Assembly (NCBI GenBank): GCA_029931535.1
Contig: JAQPZY010001670.1
Coordinates: forward strand, 3,797,501 to 3,861,500
Source of the DNA: Margaritifera margaritifera
Lineage: Eukaryota; Mollusca; Bivalvia; Unionida; Margaritiferidae
Reading direction: 5' to 3'
DNA length: 64,000 nt
How positions within the stretch are numbered: position 1 is the stretch's first letter; the number at the start of each line of letters is the position of its first letter. The position numbers were made by a program, and so were the translations under genes. Positions 35,300 to 46,140 of the stretch are shown one piece after another. Below the pieces are notes generated by a model. That model ran no database searches and was not told the origin of the DNA. It saw only the letters and a list, made by a program, of their open reading frames with translations.

Positions 35300-35510
35300 G
35301 TTTAAGCAATATATTTTTCCTGTTCTCATGAAGGATTCTTTTGGTCTGTGTTTGTCAATAAGAACGTTTTGAAGAAATTCTTTTCCTTGCGTCAAAGCCG
35401 CATGTTTCAAAGCATGCAATCATTGAGTCACCATCGGTTTTAAAATGGGTAATACCGTACAAAAACTTATTTTAACAGTGATTTTAAAAGCTGATTCCTA
35501 GCCATGTCCT
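35300..35510 (-). pseudogene. P2 small amphipathic protein, relic
   Basis: Aligns by position and by DNA segments (TTCTTTTCCTTGCGTCAA, GATTCCTAGCCATGTCCTCG) with P1 2795-3060, whose frame is still open. Here it is broken by stops. Confidence 0.35.
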
Positions 35511-35552
35511 CGCTGTAGAGCGACGCCTTGGTACACAGGATACAGCTTGTTT

Positions 35553-36745
35553 TTACAATTCACTGGAGAATCGTTTTCGAAAATGTAGTTTCATGGTGAC
35601 TTTTCCTTTCGAGAATATAATATTTTGTCCAAGATCTCCTTTGATACTAATGTTGATACTGTCAAAATACGATTTACTGTCAGGAAAATAATGAGGATGT
35701 ACAAATTGATAGTGAACGTGATACGTGTTTCCACTTTCCTCGTAAGCAGCGATGAAAGAAATGACTTTCAGTAACGGAGCTGCTGTTTTTCCTACCATGT
35801 TATACTCGACCACATCCGAGGAAACCAACAGTAAATCCAGTCCTTCGTTTAATTCGACAGGGTAGAGAAAATGCTTGTATAATCGATTATTGTTGCAAAC
35901 GTCTTTCATAGAAGCGACAACAGTGTATCCACCCTAAATAGAAAACAAAACAGGACAAAACGTAATGGACATTATTCTGCCGTCCGAAAATGCATTTTAT
36001 GACGATGAGAAATTTTATGGTACTCGATCAGTGTACACTTTTGCAAGCTTTCTCCGAGGCTTTGCCAAACTGATCGTTAAAAATAGCCGTAATCGTTTCG
36101 AATAGATGTTGAGCATTGAAATAATACTCAACGCGAATTCTCATGGTATAGGTGGTCAATGGAGGATTGGTGGGTGATGGGTTTTTTGAATTGGTAATAA
36201 CCAGTATCATTTTTGTCCAAATGTGCCTGAACTTGCTCGTTCAGGATATCAACGATGAAAGTGTTTCGACCTTCGTTAATATTCAGGGCTTGCATAGGAT
36301 GGATTATATATAACAAAGCGACTTCCCAATTAGCTTAATGATCCAATTTTATGGCTTGAGGCGATTTTTCCGTGAAATAACATACTTTATTGTTGGAAAA
36401 CACATCGATAGAACTGTCACTGGGTAATGTTAAATAAAATTGGTTATTCGTAGTTCGATGGTTCTGGTTTCCTCGGAGTCACTATATGTCAAAAGAGAAT
36501 AATTTTCCAAATGTTCAAAAAAGATATTTGCTGTTGTTGTGACTGAAAGAATTGTTGTGGTGGCGACTGACGTTGTTGTTACTATTGTAGTATATTTCAA
36601 CGACGGACTGGAAAGAAGATAACAAATACGACTGCTAAGTAAAATTGTCCACAATGGTTTGTCTCCTTGTTGCAAACTCAAATTGGCGATCGCTGCTCTG
36701 ATGACACAATGCGTAACAAATATTTGGCAGAAAAAGACCATTTGA
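35553..36745 (-). pseudogene. P2 minor-capsid-like gene, broken
   Basis: Ordered fragments are: LSLQQGDKPLWTILLSSRIC (36741 side), SIDVFSNNKVCYFTEKSPQ, LNINEGRNTFIVDILNEQVQ, LDKNDTGYYQF, MRIRVEYYFNAQHLFETI (36210 side) and a final open stretch at 35909-35553 with VVEYNMVGKTAAPLLKV and VHYQFVHPHYFP. Together they would give a protein of about 380-400 residues rich in beta-type sequence, next to the capsid-like block. The corresponding P1 gene is at 3080-4095. Structural role inferred from position. Confidence 0.45.
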
Positions 36746-36853
36746 ATTTTAGGAAAACGTTATCCACACCAAACTCACAGAGGTTGTTTTATAGTTCTTG
36801 AAGAGAGGAACTCTGACAAGGAGAGGTAGCTGCTGTGTTTAATGGCATGATGG

Positions 36854-37703
36854 TTACTTCCACTTCATTGTATAGCCGATGACTTGTGAAGCGGCAGTCC
36901 AAGAATCAAAACTAGGTTGATATCCTTTCCAACGTACTTTCACTTCTTCAAGTCGACGTTTGCCCACTTTACGTGTTCTTCGATCGAGAATGTTTTCGGT
37001 ATCGTACACGCCGTCTTCTTTTTTGGTCACTCGTTGTAACTCAGGCAAGTAAAATATTCCTTTTAACACTTTTCCGCTCATGTATTCCAATTTATAGACA
37101 GGAGGATCACGTCCACGTACTTGTCCAGTGAAACGAAATAATTTGGCTGTCCAGTTAGGTAAATAACCTTTGTCAAAGTTGCCTTTGGTTTTTCCAACGC
37201 GAACCCAATCTTCAGTCTTTAACACCATTTCTTTTTGAGGTGGTCGGTGACGTTTCAAACAATCTATCACTTTAGGGGTCACTTCTTCGGGTGCACCTCC
37301 TATGTTACGATGGTACGATTGAATCTGAGCCTTGACAAGACGTTGTAACACGTCGATGAACTTGAGAGTGTGCTGATGTGAAACATATTTCCACATACCT
37401 ACTTTCAAAGTTCTTTGCAAACGTTCCATGATGATGACTTTTGTTTTAAGGATTTTCAGTGGTGAAAAATATTCAGTTCTTTTTGAAAAGCTTGGTTCAC
37501 ATATATAGTGCCTTTCTATGTTTGCCATCGTAAAGGGTGAATCTGCTTGCCATTGATGATCGATGCCAGCGGCTTTGGTTTGTCGTCCGGAAAATCTTCG
37601 TCCATTGGGTTTGTGTAACGTGTACGTCGATTGTTCCTGTAACCATTGTCGCACAGCTGGCAAAAGGTACACAGTTTAGTTTGGTTTTTGCAGCATGATA
37701 CAA
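36854..37703 (-). pseudogene. P2 Polinton integrase with C-terminal chromodomain, internally deleted
   Basis: A 272-codon open frame. The N-terminal part has LPAVRQWLQEQSTYTLHKP and the core start GIDHQWQAD, with Asp44 as the first catalytic Asp. Soon afterwards comes IMERLQRTLKVGMWKYV, where Glu83 fits the catalytic Glu. The region between, which should hold the second catalytic Asp, is missing or replaced by unrelated codons. Then come the SH3-like part (WVRVGKTKGNFDKGYLPNW) and a chromodomain at residues 225-272 (VKVRWKGYQPSFDSW). The integrase joins element ends to host DNA. This copy cannot be active. P1 has no counterpart. Confidence 0.85.
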
Positions 37704-37899
37704 TATTTGAACTCCTCCGTAACCAGCAGCATTTGCAGATTTCTAGTAAATGCTAGCTAAACGTGTCACCATGATGTGGTTGTTTTTGCTGCTCCTTAAT
37801 AAGTTACATACTACTCGATTCTACTCTTAGATTCGTGTTGCATTGGTTAGGACGAGGCTTGACGTGTCTGACAAGCAACAGGAGTAGGAGCCGGTTATA

Positions 37900-38480
37900 G
37901 AATTGTGCCTTTTCTCTTAATGTCTTATTTCACTTCTGTCTTCCTTTCTTTTTTGTTCTGCTGGAGAAGGTGTTGACATCATCTTTTTGACCATGCTGTT
38001 ATTTCTTCTCGTTTGGGAGTATGGGACGGTGTCATCAAGGAAGCGCAATCTTACTAGGTATTGGAGCAGACAGAGTTTGAAAGACCTCCCGTGTCTTCTT
38101 CTGCTTCCATCCCCATGGCTATGTCTGTCTTGTTGGTTTTTGGACCGCTTTTCATGATCGTCTTGAAATCTCTCAAATAGGTTTAGCTGTTTCGTGTAAA
38201 GCTTTCTGGTGAAAGAGTTGAAGACATTGCAATCTCGTTGCGATTTTTCTGTTTCTGACAAATCGGTTCAATCCATTCAGACCCAAAGACACAAACATGA
38301 TTTCTTTCAAAAAAAAGGGTGTTCTTTTTTCCCGTCATTATTTCATAACTTCTCCAAAACGAGGTATAGCAATCGATCCTAGCAAAGGAGAAACCACTTT
38401 TAACAAGGGTCCTATCAGCATGGGTAGAAAGTTTCCTCGTTGAACCAGCATTTATTTTTCTTTTGACTGATGGATATTTT
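37900..38480 (-). pseudogene. P2 small basic and hydrophobic genes, relics
   Basis: Near 38460-38350 the minus strand reads NFLPMLIGPLLKVVSPLLG, a Gly/Pro/Leu-rich membrane-active stretch of the kind found in small Polinton structural proteins. Below it, 38261-37917 is open and strongly basic (RSKNQQDRHSHGDGSRRRHG). Both are unrecognised at family level. Confidence 0.35.
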
Positions 38481-39380
38481 TTTTCTCACCATTTGGCGAA
38501 GAACGTTTCGATCTTTTTAATTGTTGTTTCTGTATCTTGGACAAAGGTACCGTTCCTTTCAAAACATTCAAACAACAATCACACACTGTATCGGTTATTT
38601 TATTTATTTTTTAATTTTTTAATTGTTTTAGGTGCTGTCGTTCATGATTCGTTTTCGCATCGGAGGTTTGTATTTAGTCAATACGGACAAAACATCCCAA
38701 TGTTTAGCTAAACGAGGAGGGAGTCCCTTTCTTTTCCATTTCTTGGAGGAAGATTGTGTTTTGGGTTATTGATTAGGGAGGTGTGCACTTCTTGATGACA
38801 TATTTTGTTTCAGGAGCAAACACACTGGAGTGAACTTATCTCTCACTTTTTTAAATACTGGAATTCGGCTCCACTGATTGTCATCACGTCGTATCAACTT
38901 CACTATGGGCAGCATTCAACGATGAGATGTTTTCAACGGACTAAATAGTCATAGTTCTTGTTTGGATAAATCCAGCAAACTTTATAACACCCCTGTTCTC
39001 TTTTGTACTTTTGTTCAGGGTGAGGCCACTTTGTTCAGCTGCAATAGAAGTCGCTAAAGAAGAAGACGTCGCCGCCGGAGAAGTAGAAATTCCTTAGAAA
39101 TTGGTTTCCATTTTTTCATCAAATTGGGAAACACAGGTGTTATATCAGGTTGGACAGGCATCATCGTGAACGGCGAAGAAATAGAAGTGGCAGGAGTAGA
39201 CACTGTCACAGAGCGGCGTGGTTTTCTTCAGCACGTACGCATCCCAGCACCAGACCTCTCTTTTTGGCAGAATTTTTTTTTTGGTGGTGGGGGGGGGGGG
39301 AAGAGGACTTTTTCTTGGGGCTTTTCTTTCTATTGTGGGAACTTTCTGCACAACCTCTATTTTACAAAGAAACGAATAAT
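38481..39380. other. P2 broken interval, no clear gene
   Basis: Between the hydrophobic relic and the small conserved ORF. A 13-G run occurs near 39288-39300. Frames are short and inconsistent. Confidence 0.35.
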
Positions 39381-39690
39381 TACGCCTCCTAAAGAACCAC
39401 TTCCACTAGGTTTCAAAATGATTTGTTTTTTTCGTTTGAGTATCGGTTCTTGGATTTGCCAGTTGTGTCAGCACTACTTTATGTTTCTCAAAAAAGCGTT
39501 TTGGTTGATGGGGTATGTGAAAGATACCTTGCAGTAATTGACTTGCTGTCAAGGTAAACCATCGTAACACTTCTTTGGGACTGACTTCTAATAAATGTGC
39601 ACGGACTTTTATTTGCGACTGATGCCACACAGTGCACGAATCAATTTGGCAAGATAATGCGATTGAAAGGATGTCATGTTGAATACTGTT
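39380..39690 (-). pseudogene. P2 small conserved Polinton ORF
   Basis: Carries KVRAHLLEVSPKEVLRWFTL and TASQLLQGIFHIPHQP, clearly related to P1 4560-4885. It lies directly downstream of the packaging ATPase. The N-terminal part is broken near 39630. Function unknown to me. Confidence 0.5.
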
Positions 39691-39789
39691 TGAAAGAAAA
39701 GAAGTGCCGGATGTTTTTATAGTTTTTGTTTTCTTCAGACAGGCGCCAAAGTGGACGTGTAAATGACCGAACCTCCTTCAAGGCACCAA

Positions 39790-40490
39790 TGGTGAAACAA
39801 ACTGGTATAAAAATGTCAAATAATCGGTAGTGGTTGGTTTTAAATCGATGAGTAAATACGCAAGAGGTGTTTGAGTGGCATCGTGTTACGCATACTTTTG
39901 CCAAGGTGTTCCTAACTCCTTGGCTAACATCTGGACTTGAGAAATGTCTCTTGGACTTTAAAGCAATACCATATAATGGGCATTGAGACTGATGTTGCGA
40001 TGTGCTTTACTTTGTTGAAATAAAGTTTGAGTAATGAAAATAATTCTGGCATTACGATGATGTTCTTTTCGTGTAAACCAAAGTTTAATTTCTTCTTCGT
40101 CTTCTCCTAACATGTCATCGACGATAAGAATATTTGTTTGACTAAAGTCAGACACGATCCCATCGTCTTAGCGAGGAATGACTTCGACAAACGAAATGGA
40201 TTCTCCATGACTGTCTTGGAGTAATGTGCAAGCCGATTGCCACTCTTTGTAACACCACACGATACGTTGTGGTGGACAATGAAACGTTTGATAAATTCAG
40301 TTTTGCCTGAACCCGAGTCCAGCAATCAACATGTTACAGGGATGGTGGAGATACAATCCCTCCCAACTTTGACGATCTAACTTTTCGTCAATCACTTTGA
40401 GACCAGAGGAGGTGGAGGAGGATACAGCGATAAATATTGGTGTTGAGAATTCTGAGATTACACAAGACATTTTATACATCTGATGCACGT
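39790..40490 (-). pseudogene. P2 Polinton packaging ATPase, frameshifted
   Basis: FtsK/HerA-type ATPase relic. The N-terminal frame (from 40488) ends in NMLIAGLG. The Walker A GSGKTEFIKRF follows in another frame near 40310, showing a frameshift in the P-loop itself. The Walker B stretch NILIVDDMLGEDEEE lies near 40140, then IKLWFTRKEHH, an ARIIFITQ sensor-like strand and LNAHYMVLL. In Polintons this enzyme would drive genome packaging. The same regions recur in P1 4950-5478. Confidence 0.7.
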
Positions 40491-40499
40491 TTAATGTTT

Positions 40500-42690
40500 C
40501 TCAAAAAGTGTAACTACAAAAAACATAATTACATTTCAAGAATTAAAAACACATAATGCATAAATGACGCCTCACATCAACGAGGCACAAATTAAAATCA
40601 CAAAAGCTGTATATAAACAAGTAAGTGTACAATATTCTCACTCTATGTGCATCCCGTGAAATCTATATGTACTCTCTGGTGTTCTTCTAGTTTATGTGAA
40701 ATTAATTGTCTCTAATTTCTCCGGGAATGTTATTTCTTCCTCATTCTTTTATAATTGTACAATGGTACTCTCGTAGTATTTCTTCCTTTTATAATTGTAC
40801 CATGGTACTCTCGTAGTATTTCTTCCTCTATTTCAGCTTCTTCTTCCATTGTTTCTAACATTGCCTTTAATTCCATGTTCAATTCTCTCACTGACTCTAA
40901 GTTAACTTCTTTTCTTGGATTAGTGACACACAATGTCTTTGGCATAGTCATCCACTTCTTCTATCAAAGCATCGAAGCCAAGACTTTTCGAGTCGCGTAC
41001 ATCTTTCCAGTCGTAAATGTGTTGGTGCAAGCAACTAGAGATTCATATTTCTTGGTAAGTATGAAGCGTGAATAAAGTACGACGAATGTCTTCTTTAAAC
41101 GGAGGTACAAAACTTTTCTATATCATTATTCTCAACACTTTCAACAAAATTTCTCTTTCGTGCACAGATAAAGTTTTGGTGGTCATGTCTTTGCTGCATG
41201 CACTGTTCATAAATAGTCCACAACAAATATGCTGGTAAACGACACGTCGTCCAAAATTCAATGGAATCATAGGTGGACACAGTTATTGTAAAAGAGTTTG
41301 ATAATCCTCTAAGTCCTGAACACTGTCATTGAATGCCTTCCACGGAATTTGTTGCAACACCGAAGAAAAAATCGTGCATGGTAAACTTTCAATCCACATA
41401 GTGGTTTGTGTCTGTGACAGTCTTTCCCAAGAATAAGTCTTCTGATATTGTGAATATAGCAATAGTTAAAAAAAATTGGGAATTGAGTCTGAATTTGTTA
41501 TGCACTTGTATCTTGACAAACATTCAGTAAATGCGTTCTCGTACCTCCAGGTAGATTATGAATGTGCTCTTCTAAACTAGTTATTCACAGAAACGTGTTT
41601 CTAATTGAGGAAATAGTCATATTTTCTACCGAGGGTATGAACTGGTACAGATTGGAACATAATTGTTTAAGTCACTAACACACACACCACACGACTTGAC
41701 GAAGTCTTGTCTTGAAGTGACACTTCTTGTAAACGTGTTTTGTAATCCTGTAAGTCTTCATCCTCTGGACGAGATATTCTTTATAGTATCCCAACCTTGT
41801 AGGTGGAAGTCGTGGCATCAAAATTCTTCTGAGGCGAGGGTAGTTGATCAATTTCTGACCATTTAAACACGTTCAAAGTAATCAACCCTCTTATAGCATT
41901 CAGGTACAACTGATTTAAAAGTCTATATCATAAAGGATGTAATTGTTCTTTACGTACCACTTGAATCTGTACAAGCTCTTTGTAAATGCGTTCTCGTAGC
42001 TCAGGAGGTAAACTACGACTGTTCTCTTCTAATGTATCCACAGGAATAATAATTATGCCCAACCAAATGAAGGTAGTGACAACACGGAGACCATCTGGCA
42101 TGTTTCAGGAAAGCTGAGTCTTTATACTCCCATTCTTGGATCATCAAACAACAACTGAAACACTGTACTAGGTCTCCTCGTCCCGAGTAGAAAAATTAGG
42201 TTCTGGCTTAGAATTTGGTACTGGGCATTCCATCCAGATCTTTAGGCCATTTTTGAACGACTTTAGTAGACTTTCAATCACAACAGTCAGACAATGCCAC
42301 ATGAAACGTGTATTCTTCTTTGATTTGTACATCTCAATGAGCTAGTGGTATCCAGAGTGGTTTGCGTGTGCATGGATGAGATCCGTAGATAGGTACACGC
42401 ACGGCATCACTTTTACCAGTATAGCAGAAAGATCGTGCTACATCGCTTTCTCTAGTTGAGCGGTACGACACACCAACGGCATTACTTACGATGATAGTAG
42501 AAGAGCGGCAAGGTCGTGCAACATCTCTGATGTCACCGAGTACGGCATCACCCTGGTCTCAAGGCACATTATCGCAATAAAGTTCATTATGGAACTTGAA
42601 GTCCGCAGTAGGCCCCTCACTTGTTGCTGTGTCGAGTTAGCCAGTATCAGTGAAAGTGTGTTGGCGCAAAATTGAACATGGAGTTCATAG
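40500..42690 (-). pseudogene. P2 unrecognised block between ATPase and polymerase
   Basis: Minus-strand fragments with protein-like composition include LRNLPPELRERIYKELVQI-like text near 41960-42010 and EFWTTCRLPAYLLWTIYEQ near 41215-41265. TRLQEVSLQDKTSSSR lies near 41700. Segments near 41520-41590 and 41970-42040 are similar to each other, about 450 bp apart. A 43-bp unit is duplicated in tandem at 40742-40827. I cannot assign a family. Confidence 0.3.
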
Positions 42691-42699
42691 TTGGCCCCT

Positions 42700-45118
42700 C
42701 ACTCTGTTTCTGTATTGAATTATTTGTCTTGGAACTTTCCCTTTTTTATACTGAAGCTCAGCGTGTCAGTAGAGTGTTGTTGTCTGGAAGTCGCACTCGT
42801 TCTGGTAGACAATTTGATATACTTTTTATAAAGGTCGACTGATAATTTGGTTGTTTTGCAAACGTACAAGGTCTCGATCTCCAAAAAGTTCCAAGGCATC
42901 ATACAATTTTAAACGGGCATTGGCTGTCACGTACGCTGCAACTATGACATTTCCAAACGCGTCGGGGGAGGGGGGAGGGTGCATACTTTGATACTTCTTC
43001 GTAATTTACAATGATTAAGTCGTTACGGGCTATCTACACGTGTTTCATGAGTTTTCCTTTGTTGTCCACCAGTTGAAAGTTGCGACTTGGATCTGCCAAG
43101 TATTCCGTCTATCGGACGTTGTGCCAATTGTCCCTACAAACAATTGAACATGTCTTTAGCAAACGATCGTCTTACCTACCTCTTTCCGCGTATTCCAAAG
43201 TGAAGCCTTCTAAGGATCAGTACCGTTCTTTGAATGTCTTTTTGTTTTCTGGAGTCTGACACGAAGATGGATAGCCACTAGCTTCTTGTTTAAATTTTAG
43301 GAATTCATTGGTGTAGCCTGAGAAAATCCCTGGTTTCGAGATGTCGTCCTTTTGGTGTTGTTCTGTTGTAGGAAATTGCCAAATTTCGTATATTTTCTAA
43401 CAGCTGATATCCACGATCCAGAGCACGCAACAATTCGACAATTACCCACGTTCCTCTTACAGCGCTTTCTTAATCCTTGTGGCAACAAGGTTGGTCCTGA
43501 TTACATGTTTCAGCACACTACGACATAAAGGAACATACGTTTTCATTGGCAATGATGTGGTAAGACAGGATGGTACAAGTGGGTTGGGGGTAATACTTTG
43601 CGTTTAATCAACTCTTCGTATTGATGAATATGTTCCACGTCAATGTGTTATGTCAACATTTCAGGGTGCAAAGTAGGGAATCACTTATATTTGCGTATCC
43701 AAGGATACAACGAGCACATATCGATGCAGTTAATTTCTTCTCCTTGAGATTCGTGTACGTCGCACAGCATGCGTGTTGCATTGGTTCGTCCTCAAACAAG
43801 CTTTCGAGAAGATTCAAAGGTTCGATTTCTACCACGTCATAACGTTCGGCAATGCGTCTAAATTCTGGACATGTTTTGAAACGTCGATCGTAGTCGTACG
43901 TCGTCACTTTCTAACTTCGGGCTCGTACAACTCTTCCATGGTAAACTCTGAGAAAGGGCTTTTCAGGTTTCTTTCAGGAAAACAAATAGGGCATTCGTGA
44001 AATAAACATCCCTGGGATTCGTAGACGACCTGTGGGTTTTATAAATCCCAACCATTCACAGAAAGACTTCCAATGTTCTTTTTTGCACCGTTTCTAGCAT
44101 GTTGTATCCATTTGTCTTCACGTTCACACAAGTAATGCAGCCAACACAAAGCTTTGGCAGAGTAGCGACAGCTCACTTAGAGAGAAGATTGAAGGGGTAT
44201 GATGACTGGTTTCTTCTCAGACATGAACGTCTTTCTATAGACCAACACACACGCTTTAGCAATGGCAGAAGCTAGCTTCAAAATATCGATACCTCCTGAT
44301 CCGGAAATAATTGTCGAAATTGTCCCCAGCAAAGGCGTAAAATGTCCAACTCAGAAAGGCAATATTTTAATTTTATTTCTTGAAGAGTGAGTTTGGTACC
44401 AAATGTAGAATACTTCTCGTTGCTCTATGTGCATACCGTCAGAATCGTAATAGCGAATGTCATGCAAAGGATGGAGCACAACGTGTTGATTAGCTTCGGT
44501 ATTGAAAAAGTATGGAAAATAGCCTTTGACCATTTCTGTCATTCCAAACGTTTAGGGGAACTTTAGTCATTCTAATCAAAGGCATGGCCAAATAACTTAT
44601 GGAATCTGTAAACTGTACTTGTCCCACTTTCGTGTTGATGACGTTGGCTTCGTTTATGGTGACTGTGGAACATTCGGTACCTTGTTCTGAATAATATTTC
44701 AAGAGAAATTGTCCATCGTATCCCGAGAAAGTGTGAGCCATGACTGTAGCATATAGATGGCAGTCCCCGTAACGTTTTATGTTGCATTGGTTCGTCCTCC
44801 AAACAAGCTTTCGAGAAGATTCAAAGGTTCGATTTCTAAACTTTCTAAAATGTCGTAACGTTCGGCAATTCGTCTTTATGTCCTCTTCGCTCCAAGTGTC
44901 GTCTGTGGGATCTTAAATCCATTTGGCAAAATCGGAAAGAGTACAAGAGCACCGAAAGATTTTTTCACGTCCTCCTGGAATCTTACTACAATTGGGACAG
45001 TGAACAAATATAGGTTCTTGTATACACTTCTTTTTGGAAGTATATTTACAAATGACTCTCTGTAAATCTCCGACTCTTGGAGGGTGATCTGTTTTGACTC
45101 TTCCATCTTCTTCTTCAT
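42700..45118 (-). pseudogene. P2 protein-primed type DNA polymerase B, broken
   Basis: Relic in many frames. At about 44740 it reads AHTFSGYDGQFLLKY, the exonuclease-region signature of Polinton PolB. Near 44530 comes KGYFPYFFNTEANQ. RIAERYDVVEIEPLNLLESLF is at about 43860. DMCSLYP at about 43700-43722 is the palm motif with the catalytic Asp. Then come FLKFKQEASGYPS (43290) and AAYVTANARLKLYDALELF (42920). Where the second palm Asp pair should follow I see only TDTLSF. A 95-bp piece (43770-43862) is repeated at 44778-44873. The polymerase replicated the element by protein priming. It is inactive here. Confidence 0.75.
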
Positions 45119-45130
45119 TGTCTGAAACTG

Positions 45131-45134
45131 AATA

Positions 45135-45223
<89 letters not shown>
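45131..45223. repeat. (TA)n tract, left of LTR element
   Basis: About 90 bp of TA repeat. The LTR retrotransposon begins at its end, and a further TA tract lies on the other side (50929-50987), so the element inserted into a TA microsatellite. Confidence 0.95.
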
Positions 45224-45227
<4 letters not shown>

Positions 45228-45974
45228 ATGTATGATGTTTATATAATATTGTGGATATTTTGGGAAATTATAAATGTTTCTTCACTTTAATATTTGCTTA
45301 AATCTTAATGTTTATCAGGAAAAACATGTTTAACTAGTGTCCTTGAATTAGGTTGTTTTGATCAATATGTTTTCTCAATTTCAAGGTCAAGGTTGAATTT
45401 TGTTTACAGTTAGAATTCCATTAAGATGACTCATGTTCTAGAACATTCTGTCATGTGACCAATCTTTATATATGCCATGTTTGGTGGACATTTATTCAGT
45501 TTTGACATTACCATCAGTCTTGTAAAGAGCTATTACAGTTGTGAAAATTCATTCCAAATTCTAAGAGAGGAATTATTTTAAATATTCATTGGATTATAAC
45601 AGTGCTCATAAACTTTTGGATTTTGGATTTTTAATTGATGATTTTGGAATTTAAGTGAACTTATTCAGATATTTTGGAATACTTCATTTTGACATCAGCA
45701 CATCAAGATTACTAGTACATCAGGACTTTGGAGACCATAAGCACATCATAACATTCAAGGACACAGCCGTGAATTTGGAACATTCTATATTTAGGACTTG
45801 TGATTAGAACAATCATTCTTATTGGATTATTAGGATTTCAAAACACATTACTGTAAGTGACTTTTTGATTTTTCATTTTAATTATCTAGTAATAAATTAC
45901 TTGTTGATTTTTACTTGATTTGTTGGTTTCACTTTCTTTCTGTTACATTTTTCTTAGACCATAGAGTCGTAACA
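45224..45974 (+). repeat. 5' LTR of the Gmr1-like element
   Basis: Starts TGTTATGTATG and ends GTCGTAACA, so it has TG...CA ends. It carries a TATATATGCC candidate promoter box near 45470 and an AATAAA near 45892. Identical in length (751 bp) to the 3' LTR. Confidence 0.95.
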
Positions 45975-45979
45975 GAAAT

Positions 45980-45991
45980 TGGGGGCTCGTC
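45980..45991 (+). promoter_or_regulatory. Primer-binding site candidate, tRNA-Pro type
   Basis: TGGGGGCTCGTC begins 5 bases after the LTR. As I recall it, this matches the start of the tRNA-Pro primer-binding site used by several retroelements. The match is interrupted afterwards by TTC before TGGGAT. Confidence 0.5.
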
Positions 45992-46140
45992 TTCTGGGAT
46001 CTGAATTTCATTAAAGCATATTAGAGATATTAAATTTATCTTTGAAATTCATATTGATTTTGTCTTGGAATTTTTTTTTTGTCTTTGGCAAAGATTTTTA
46101 ATAGAAAATTTTTTTTGTGTGAAACCAACAAGCATTTACT

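Larger units (their letters stand above)
33028..45118 (-). mobile_element. Decayed Polinton/Maverick, copy P2
   Basis: About 12 kb of minus-strand relics. In transcription order: DNA polymerase B, an unrecognised block, packaging ATPase, a small conserved ORF, small hydrophobic and basic proteins, chromodomain integrase, minor-capsid-like gene, small hydrophobic protein, basic protein, capsid-like gene and two small genes. Integrase, protein-primed type PolB and packaging ATPase together define the Polinton/Maverick class. All genes are broken. P1 (0.55-5.48 kb) is a second, shorter copy of its left part in the same orientation. Terminal inverted repeats were not found. The polymerase end abuts a (TA)n tract that carries an LTR element. 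Confidence 0.85.
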
